Assembly (NCBI GenBank): GCA_964450355.1
Contig: CAYVDH010000216.1
Coordinates: 1 to 5,194 of the forward strand
DNA from: CAYVDH01 sp964450355
Lineage (GTDB): Bacteria; Bacteroidota; Bacteroidia; NS11-12g; UBA955
Reading direction: 5' to 3'
DNA length: 5,194 nucleotides
Shown: positions 1 to 5,194 of the stretch, one piece after another
Layout: every line of letters starts with the position of its first letter
Position numbering within the stretch: position 1 is the stretch's first letter
Notes under the pieces: model-generated
What the model was told of the DNA's origin: nothing
The model's input: only the letters and a program-made list of their open reading frames with translations
Database searches by the model: none
Program-made: the position numbers and the translations under genes

Positions 1-30
1 GAAAAAATCGTCATAAAAAAAGATAATTAA
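1..30 (+). CDS. Possible 3' tail of an upstream gene (last nine codons)
   Basis: Reading frame 1 encodes EKIVIKKDN followed by a TAA stop at 28-30, 13 bases before the rng start. The lysine-rich tail and tight spacing would fit the end of a gene co-transcribed with rng. In many Bacteroidota an HU-family DNA-binding protein gene lies directly upstream of rng, and HU proteins often end in a lysine-rich segment, so HU is a reasonable guess from known gene order. Nine residues cannot identify a family, and an open frame this short can arise by chance. The other two forward frames stop at 14-16 and 24-26. Confidence 0.3.
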   Translation, partial: EKIVIKKDN

Positions 31-43
31 ATTTATTTAACTC

Positions 44-1591
44 GTGAACGAACTTGTCATAGATTATAATTCTAATGGCATTGACGTGGCCTTACTTTCC
101 AATAAAGTTCTTACTGAATTACACAAGGAAGATTCTGTTTCCTCATTTCAAATTGGAGATGTTTATATAGGCAAAGTAAAACGCACAATGCCTAATTTAA
201 ATGCCGCATTTTTGGATGTTGGGCACGAAAGAGATGCTTTTTTGCATTACACAGATTTAGGACCTAACTTTAAATCTGTAGTTAAACTCACAAGAATAGT
301 TACTCAAGGAGGATTAAAAGAAAGTAATCTTAATGAATTTTCCCTTGAGGAAGAAATCATAAAGTCTGGTAAAATCAATGAAGTTCTTAAAAAAGGGGAT
401 GAAATATTGGTTCAAATATTCAAAGAACCTATTGCCAACAAAGGACCGAGAATTACTTGTGATTTATCCTTTGCTGGTAGGTATTGCGTATTAGTGCCAT
501 TTGGAAAAAACATTGCCATTTCTAAGAAAATTGCCGACCCTAATCAAAGAAAAAAGCTAAAACAACTTTTAGATTCTCTAAAAATTAAAAACTTTGGAAT
601 CATTGTTCGAACTGTTGCCGAAGATGCTTCTTTAGAAGAAATAGAAAGCGATTTACAATCTTTATTAAAACAATGGCAAAGCCTCATTAAACAATCGAGA
701 AGTGCCAAAGCTCCAACAAAGGTATTAGGTGAAATATCTAAGACTGAATCCTTGTTGAGGGATTTATTAAACGATGACTTCACCGCAATTCATATCAACG
801 ATGCTCAATATTCTTCAACAATAAAAGAATACATTTCTAAAATTTCTCCTGATAAACAACACATTGTTAAATTATACAACGACAAAAGACCAATTTTCCA
901 ATATTTTGGGGTTGATAAACAAATAAAATCCTCGTTTGGGAAAAATGTAGTATTTGGCAATGGTTCCTACCTCATCATTGAGCATACCGAAGCCATGCAT
1001 GTGATTGATGTTAACAGTGGGAAGAAAAAAACCGATATTGATTCACAACAAGAAAATGCTTTAACTATCAACATGGAAGCTGCAAAAGAAGTTGCAAGGC
1101 AGCTAAAGTTAAGAGATTTAGGAGGCATTATCGTTGTGGATTTCATAGATTTAAAAAATCCGAATGCTCGCAAACAACTTCATGATTGTCTTGAAGAAGC
1201 CATGAAAACCGACCGTTCCAGGCATAACATTTTACCTATGAGTAAATTTGGATTAATTCAAATTACTCGTGAAAGAGTAAGACCTGAAATGAATATTAAC
1301 ACTACTGAGCTTTGTCCTAGTTGCAATGGAACAGGTACTGTAGTTTCTAGCATGTTATTGAGCGATAATATTGAAGATAAATTTTCTTACATATTAGGAA
1401 CAACCAACAACAAAAATCTCACTTTACATGTCAACCCTATCATTAAAGCTTATTTGACAAAAGGAGGAATGAGAAGCATCAGATGGAAATGGTATTACAA
1501 ATACAAAAACTGGATTAAAATTAAACCTGTTTACGATTTACCTCTAACCCAGTTTTCAATCACAAACTCAGTTGGTGAAACTTTAGTTTAA
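44..1591 (+). CDS. rng: Ribonuclease G/E family endoribonuclease (Rng)
   Basis: Cytoplasmic single-strand-specific endoribonuclease of the RNase E/G family, which processes rRNA precursors and starts mRNA decay. The 515 residues match the usual length of Bacteroidota Rng. An S1 RNA-binding domain begins near residue 36 (FQIGDVYIGKVKR) and continues after a lineage-typical insert (about 78-116) with KGDEILVQIFKEP and FAGRYCVLVPF. A 5'-sensor-like IIVRT ends at T190 (R189/T190 match R169/T170 of E. coli RNase E). The DNase I-like catalytic part has IDVNSG with D322 and VVDFIDL with D366, the metal-binding aspartates. The zinc-link CPSC (C424, C427) allows dimerisation. The RNase G-like C-terminus is complete, and the long scaffold tail of E. 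coli RNase E is absent. The start is GTG at 44: an in-frame TAA lies at 38-40 and the N-terminus MNELVIDYNSNGIDVALL aligns with the family start. The leader is AT-rich with no Shine-Dalgarno sequence. The stop overlaps the clpB stop. Confidence 0.97.
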   Translation: MNELVIDYNSNGIDVALLSNKVLTELHKEDSVSSFQIGDVYIGKVKRTMPNLNAAFLDVGHERDAFLHYTDLGPNFKSVVKLTRIVTQGGLKESNLNEFSLEEEIIKSGKINEVLKKGDEILVQIFKEPIANKGPRITCDLSFAGRYCVLVPFGKNIAISKKIADPNQRKKLKQLLDSLKIKNFGIIVRTVAEDASLEEIESDLQSLLKQWQSLIKQSRSAKAPTKVLGEISKTESLLRDLLNDDFTAIHINDAQYSSTIKEYISKISPDKQHIVKLYNDKRPIFQYFGVDKQIKSSFGKNVVFGNGSYLIIEHTEAMHVIDVNSGKKKTDIDSQQENALTINMEAAKEVARQLKLRDLGGIIVVDFIDLKNPNARKQLHDCLEEAMKTDRSRHNILPMSKFGLIQITRERVRPEMNINTTELCPSCNGTGTVVSSMLLSDNIEDKFSYILGTTNNKNLTLHVNPIIKAYLTKGGMRSIRWKWYYKYKNWIKIKPVYDLPLTQFSITNSVGETLV

Positions 1592-1614
1592 CTGTTTCTA
1601 AACACTATTGAGTT
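1565..1614. repeat. Nested AT-rich inverted repeats across the convergent rng/clpB stop codons
   Basis: AACTCA (1565-1570) is complementary to TGAGTT (1609-1614), and inside it GAAAC (1577-1581) is complementary to GTTTC (1594-1598). The centre holds AGTTTAACT (1585-1593), a palindrome with a one-base middle that contains the shared TTAA stop site. Alternative stems such as AAAC/GTTT (1578-1581 with 1586-1589) and GTTTA/TAAAC (1586-1590 with 1599-1603) compete with this fold. A symmetric structure between convergent genes could act as a bidirectional transcription end. However, the stems are short and A/T-rich, and no clear T-tract follows on either strand, so this is not a standard intrinsic terminator. 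It may be chance in AT-rich DNA. Confidence 0.3.
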
Positions 1615-4185
1615 GTCAAAATTATCTACTATGATGGTTTTGTCTTTATTGATTTCATTCATCAATATTTTCTTGGACAATTCATTTAATACTTTCTTTT
1701 GCAACACCCTTTTCAATGGTCGTGCCCCAAATTGTGGGTCATAACCTAATTGAGCCAACCAATCTATAGCCTCATCAGTCATTTCTATTTTCATTCCTGA
1801 CTCTGCTAATTGTTTTGTGATGTTGTTCATTTGAATTTTTACAATTTGATGAATATTTTCTCTACTCAATGGTTCAAACATGATTACTTCATCTATTCTA
1901 TTTAAAAACTCAGGTCTAATGGTGTTTTTTAACACTTGGTAAACTTCGTTTTTTGTTCTAGCTAAAACTGCATCTTTATTTTCATCATTTAAATTTTCAA
2001 AATTCTCTTGAATGATATGAGAACCAATATTACTGGTCATGATGATGATGGTATTTCTAAAATTGGCAGTTCTACCTTTGTTGTCTGTTAATCTTCCATC
2101 GTCTAATACTTGCAATAATATATTGAATACATCAGGATGTGCTTTTTCTATTTCATCTAACAAAATGACTGAATAAGGTCTTCTGCGAACAGCCTCAGTC
2201 AATTGTCCACCTTCATCATATCCTACATATCCTGGAGGTGCTCCTATCAATCTACTTACAGTGTGTTTCTCTTGATATTCACTCATGTCTATCCTCACCA
2301 TGGCGTTGTCGTCATTAAATAAATAGGATGCAAGGGCTTTTGCTAATTCTGTTTTACCAACCCCTGTAGTGCCTAAAAATATAAATGAGCCTATTGGTCT
2401 TTTTGGATCTTGCAACCCTGCCCTACTCCTTCTTACAGCATCTGAAATGGAGGCTATAGCTTCTTCTTGGCCTACCACTCTTAAGTGCAATTCATCCTCA
2501 AGATGTATTAATTTTTCTCTATCGCTTTGCAACATTTTACTCACTGGGATACCAGTCCATTTGCTGACTACATCAGCAATGTCTTCAGCTCCAACTTCTT
2601 CTTTTACCATGGCTGAATCTTTTTGCATCAATTGTAATTTCTCATTTAATGCAATCAATTCCGATTCTAATGTTTTAATTTTCCCATACCTTAATTCAGC
2701 TACTTTACCAAAATCGCCATTTCTTTCGGCTTGTTCTGATTCAAACTTTGCATCTTCAATTTCAGCTTTAATCGATTGAATTTTATCCACTACTTCTTTT
2801 TCATTTTTCCATTTTGAAGTGATTGAATTTCTTTCTTCCGATAAATTAGAAATTTCATGATTTAGTTTATTTAATTTTTCTTCGTCTTTTTCGCGTTTAA
2901 TTGCTTCTCTCTCAATTTCTAATTGCATTATTTTTCTATTGAGTTCATCCAATTCTTCTGGCAAACTATCTATTTCAAGTCTTAATTTAGAAGAGGCTTC
3001 ATCTAGTAAATCAATAGCTTTATCAGGCAAAAACCTATCACTTATATATCGATTAGAAAGCTCAACAGCTTGAATGATAGCTTCGTCTTTTATTCTCACT
3101 TTATGATGTGTTTCATACCTTTCTTTCAAACCTCGCAAAATCGAAATTGCATCTTGTACATCCGGTTCCTCAATCATTACTTTTTGAAAACGTCTTTCAA
3201 GGGCTTTGTCGTTTTCAATGTATTTTTGATATTCAGCAAGTGTAGTTGCACCTATTGACCTTAACTCACCTCTTGCCAAAGCAGGTTTTAAAATATTAGC
3301 TGCATCCATTGCCCCTTCACTTTTACCAGCACCAACTAGGGTATGAATTTCATCAATAAACAAAATGATGTCACCATTACTATCAATGACTTCTTTGACT
3401 ACAGATTTTAATCTTTCTTCGAATTCCCCTTTATATTTTGCTCCGGCTATCAAAGCTCCCATATCCAAATTATAAATGGTTTTATTTTTTAAATTTTCGG
3501 GCACGTCACCACTGACTATTCTACGAGCTAACCCCTCAGCAATTGCTGTTTTACCAACACCCGGCTCCCCTATTAACAATGGATTGTTTTTAGTTCTTCG
3601 AGTTAATATTTGCAATACTCTTCTAATTTCATCATCCCTTCCAATGACAGGGTCAAGTTTTCCTTTCAATGCCATTTCATTGAGATTATTTCCATATTTT
3701 TTCAATGAATTAAATTGAGTTTCGCTGGTTTGAGAATCGACTCTTTTATCGCCTTTTAATTCTTTAAGAGCTTTGATGATGTTAGATTTTAAAAAACCAT
3801 TGTCTTTAAGTAAGTTTCCTACATTGTCTTTATTTTCTGTAAGCCCTATCAATAAATGTTCGTTAGAAATGAAAGTATCTTTCATGTTTTTCATTTCCTT
3901 TTCGGCATTCATTAAAGTGGTATTTGAAACAGGCGAAAGAAACAATTGTGAATTACCCCCAGAAACTGTAGGAAGTGTATTTAATATTTGATTATTTGAA
4001 TCTATTATTCTTTGTTTATTCACTCCTAATTTTTGACATAAATATTGAAACAATTCTTCATCATTTTCAATGATACCATACAGTATATGGGCATTTTCAA
4101 TGCTGGGATTGTTTTTCTCAAAAGCCAATTGCTGAGCAGAATTCAATGACTCTTGAGCTTTGATTGTTAATTTATTTTGATTCAT
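1588..4185 (-). CDS. clpB: ATP-dependent chaperone ClpB (Hsp100 disaggregase)
   Basis: Cytoplasmic hexameric AAA+ disaggregase that threads aggregated proteins through its pore, working with DnaK/DnaJ/GrpE. From ATG 4185 it has 865 residues, normal for the family. In that numbering: Clp-N repeats (about 5-145); first AAA+ module with Walker A GEPGVGKT (206-213), pore loop GAKYKGEFE (Y251), Walker B LFIDE ending at E279, and ERRF with candidate arginine fingers R331/R332; coiled-coil M domain (about 400-525) keeping the conserved tyrosine in AELRYGKI (Y500, equivalent to E. coli Y503); second AAA+ module with Walker A GTTGVGKT (605-612), pore loop GYVGYDEGG, Walker B ILLDE ending at E678, and sensor-2 GARPLKR (820-826). 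I see no ClpP-docking IGL/IGF loop, and the M domain separates it from ClpA. The frame is open back to TTG 4218, but MNQNKLTIKAQES matches the family N-terminus (compare MNFNNFTIKSQEA), so ATG 4185 is preferred. No CIRCE operator is visible upstream. Confidence 0.97.
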   Translation of the reverse strand: MNQNKLTIKAQESLNSAQQLAFEKNNPSIENAHILYGIIENDEELFQYLCQKLGVNKQRIIDSNNQILNTLPTVSGGNSQLFLSPVSNTTLMNAEKEMKNMKDTFISNEHLLIGLTENKDNVGNLLKDNGFLKSNIIKALKELKGDKRVDSQTSETQFNSLKKYGNNLNEMALKGKLDPVIGRDDEIRRVLQILTRRTKNNPLLIGEPGVGKTAIAEGLARRIVSGDVPENLKNKTIYNLDMGALIAGAKYKGEFEERLKSVVKEVIDSNGDIILFIDEIHTLVGAGKSEGAMDAANILKPALARGELRSIGATTLAEYQKYIENDKALERRFQKVMIEEPDVQDAISILRGLKERYETHHKVRIKDEAIIQAVELSNRYISDRFLPDKAIDLLDEASSKLRLEIDSLPEELDELNRKIMQLEIEREAIKREKDEEKLNKLNHEISNLSEERNSITSKWKNEKEVVDKIQSIKAEIEDAKFESEQAERNGDFGKVAELRYGKIKTLESELIALNEKLQLMQKDSAMVKEEVGAEDIADVVSKWTGIPVSKMLQSDREKLIHLEDELHLRVVGQEEAIASISDAVRRSRAGLQDPKRPIGSFIFLGTTGVGKTELAKALASYLFNDDNAMVRIDMSEYQEKHTVSRLIGAPPGYVGYDEGGQLTEAVRRRPYSVILLDEIEKAHPDVFNILLQVLDDGRLTDNKGRTANFRNTIIIMTSNIGSHIIQENFENLNDENKDAVLARTKNEVYQVLKNTIRPEFLNRIDEVIMFEPLSRENIHQIVKIQMNNITKQLAESGMKIEMTDEAIDWLAQLGYDPQFGARPLKRVLQKKVLNELSKKILMNEINKDKTIIVDNFDNSIVFRNS

Positions 4186-4203
4186 AAGTTGAGAAGCATA
4201 CTT

Positions 4204-4211
4204 CAAACTTA
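4204..4211 (-). promoter_or_regulatory. Candidate clpB promoter, Bacteroidota -7 box
   Basis: Read on the minus strand, TAAGTTTG matches the Bacteroidota -7 consensus TAnnTTTG exactly. Nineteen bases upstream (4231-4234, minus strand) is TTTC, three of four matches to the -33 element TTTG. Transcription would start near 4199-4200, giving a leader of about 15 bases to the ATG at 4185. The box lies inside the extended frame that begins at TTG 4218, so if it is used that extension cannot be translated from this transcript. The short box and weak -33 element keep confidence moderate. Confidence 0.45.
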
Positions 4212-4222
4212 TATCCAATTGT

Positions 4223-4240
4223 AAAAAATGGAAAAAATGG
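4223..4240. repeat. Tandem 9-base direct repeat, AAAAAATGG x2
   Basis: AAAAAATGG occurs at 4223-4231 and again immediately at 4232-4240. A third copy is at 4294-4302, where it spans the start codon of the downstream surface-protein gene. The second and third copies share 11 bases, GAAAAAATGGC (4231-4241 and 4293-4303). On the minus strand the tandem pair covers the weak -33 position of the candidate clpB promoter. The repeats are seen directly. A regulatory role is only inferred, and A-runs are common upstream of Bacteroidota starts. Confidence 0.5.
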
Positions 4241-4261
4241 CTCGCTTTAAGACAAAATGAC

Positions 4262-4269
4262 TATATTTG
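4262..4269 (+). promoter_or_regulatory. Candidate promoter of the surface-protein gene, Bacteroidota -7 box
   Basis: TATATTTG matches the Bacteroidota -7 consensus TAnnTTTG exactly. Transcription would start near 4274, giving a leader of about 25 bases to the ATG at 4299 and an A-rich stretch (AAGAAAAA) directly before that codon. No good TTTG -33 element lies 17-23 bases upstream; the nearest is an ATG at 4237-4239. It faces away from the candidate clpB promoter, as expected for divergent genes. Confidence 0.42.
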
Positions 4270-4298
4270 TTTACTACATGAGATATAAATAAGAAAAA

Positions 4299-5194
4299 AT
4301 GGCATTACAAAAAATTACGTTGCAGCAAAAAGTAAAACTTTGTGTCTTAATTAAAATGGTAAAATTAAAATCTGCATTTCTTTTTATATTTTTAGGATTT
4401 ATTGCTTCAATCTATTCATCCTCTCCAATTGGTAAAGAAATTAATTATCGTCATTTAGGTAATTTAAAATATGAAGTCCAATTAACAATAATTAGAGATT
4501 GTAGAGGTATTCCATACAATGGTGCGAATTTAAGTATCTTGAATGACTCCTTTAGTATCAAATTAACACCTACAAGAATCAGCATTATTCCAGTTGAAAC
4601 TAACAAATGTAAATCCGATTGTCAACCCAATAGCACTTCTAATCCAGGTTATGAAAAACTTTTGTATTTAGATACAGTAGATTTTCAAACTAGTCCGTTA
4701 AACTTATTTGGCACATCCAAATTCCCATTCATTTATTTCACATCTAATGATTGTTGCAGAATTGGGGCAATCACAAATCATTCTAGTGGTGGTTTATTTA
4801 TTGAAGCTATGTTAAATTTATTTTACATCAAACAAAACTCTGAATCTGTTTCAACCCCTAAACCTCTTGTTCAATTGCCTTTTCAAATCCCTTATAACAA
4901 TACTTTTAATTTCAGTTTTGCTAGCGAAAGTTCTGATGTAAATGATTCGTTAAGCTATGAATTAACAAACCCTATGAATGATCACAATTCATTTGAAACA
5001 TACACTACCACATACCCATTTACTGTTAATTGCGGTAATATCAATATTAAAACTTGCCCTTATTCTACTAATTTAAAATTTGCACGTGGGTTTTATTTTG
5101 ATTCAAAATTAGGGAATATCATTTTTACTCCTTTTAATAACTCAGAAATTAGTACTTTGACCATTAAGAAAAACATTTACAGAAAAATAATCGA
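4299..5194 (+). CDS. Exported Bacteroidota surface protein, gliding-motility/T9SS-associated family (N-terminal part, cut by window end)
   Basis: The frame is open from ATG 4299 to the window edge (298 codons, no stop), so the gene is partial on the right. MVKLKSAFLFIFLGFIASIYSS (residues 20-41) looks like a signal peptide, with cleavage probably near 40-42. The mature part follows the N-terminal pattern of large Bacteroidota extracellular proteins: NYRHLGNLKYEVQLTIIRDC with C68, then NDCCRIGAITN (C152, C153) and a FIEAMLN segment, a stretch like PDxDSLxYxL (NDSLSYEL), and GNIIFTP (272-278), like the family's TGxIxFTP. Full-length members often add PKD- or Ig-like repeats and a gliding-motility-associated C-terminal sorting domain for type IX secretion. 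None of that is visible here, so the route is inferred. Other cysteines are C104, C108, C245 and C253. ATG 4356 is a strong alternative start: it puts a short basic n-region right before the hydrophobic core. ATG 4299 is the first codon after an in-frame TAA (4290-4292) and sits well behind the candidate promoter. Function is unknown; adhesion or another surface role is only a family-level guess. Confidence 0.85.
   Translation, partial: MALQKITLQQKVKLCVLIKMVKLKSAFLFIFLGFIASIYSSSPIGKEINYRHLGNLKYEVQLTIIRDCRGIPYNGANLSILNDSFSIKLTPTRISIIPVETNKCKSDCQPNSTSNPGYEKLLYLDTVDFQTSPLNLFGTSKFPFIYFTSNDCCRIGAITNHSSGGLFIEAMLNLFYIKQNSESVSTPKPLVQLPFQIPYNNTFNFSFASESSDVNDSLSYELTNPMNDHNSFETYTTTYPFTVNCGNINIKTCPYSTNLKFARGFYFDSKLGNIIFTPFNNSEISTLTIKKNIYRKII

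Noticed and set aside
275..391. Insert within the S1 domain of Rng (about residues 78-116) as a possible novelty
   Set aside because: Bacteroidota Rng proteins normally carry a variable insert at this point in the S1 domain, so this is expected for the lineage.
544..1173. Two minus-strand open frames (544-783 and 967-1173) inside rng
   Set aside because: Both lie opposite conserved rng sequence that explains the codon constraint, and neither has a recognisable domain.
2369..2779. A 136-codon open frame on the + strand, antisense to clpB
   Set aside because: It lies opposite the strongly conserved M domain and second AAA+ module of clpB. Its translation is low-complexity Ser/Asn/Leu-rich, as expected for the reverse of a coding frame, and no promoter is seen.
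3070..3991. Three + strand open frames (62-80 codons) antisense to the 5' half of clpB
   Set aside because: They are shadows of the ClpB N-terminal and first AAA+ domains, with no initiation signal or family resemblance.
4228..4260. Mini-frame MEKMARFKTK in the divergent spacer as a leader peptide
   Set aside because: It is ten codons long, starts in an A-run repeat, lies upstream of the only candidate forward promoter, and has no attenuator-like hairpin after it.
4186..4298. CIRCE (HrcA) heat-shock operator upstream of clpB
   Set aside because: No TTAGCACTC-N9-GAGTGCTAA-like inverted repeat is present in the spacer.
1..5194. Mobile element, CRISPR array, tRNA/rRNA, riboswitch or defence island
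   Set aside because: Nearly all bases are accounted for by three conserved genes. I saw no terminal inverted repeats with target duplications, no regularly spaced repeats and no structured RNA signature.

Overview
The window is an AT-rich stretch of a Bacteroidota chromosome, probably a Flavobacteriia-like or related lineage. Three things point there. The RNase E/G protein has the Bacteroidota-type sequence. The two candidate promoters carry the Bacteroidota -7 box (TAnnTTTG). The last gene belongs to a large surface-protein family that is typical of this phylum. Coding density is very high and starts lack Shine-Dalgarno sequences, which is also usual in Bacteroidota.

Layout: (1) Bases 1-30 may hold the last nine codons of an upstream gene. 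(2) 44-1591, + strand: a complete RNase G/E (rng) with a GTG start. (3) 1588-4185, - strand: a complete ClpB disaggregase. rng and clpB converge and share the palindrome TTAA (1588-1591), which provides both stop codons, so there is no intergenic space for a separate terminator. (4) 4186-4298: a 113-base divergent spacer with one candidate promoter in each direction and a short A-rich tandem repeat. (5) 4299 to the right edge, + strand: the N-terminal ~298 residues of an exported Bacteroidota surface protein. It runs off the window.

The genes do not form one pathway. rng is RNA processing and decay, clpB is protein rescue after stress, and the third gene is an exported surface protein, probably secreted by the type IX system if its missing C-terminus fits the family. 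The first two are housekeeping genes with all key catalytic residues present. I see no mobile element, CRISPR array, RNA gene or defence system, and no convincing sign of an undescribed system. The points most worth checking are the shared rng/clpB stop region, the likely 33-base over-extension of clpB when the TTG start is used, the compact divergent promoter region, and the start and full architecture of the truncated surface protein.
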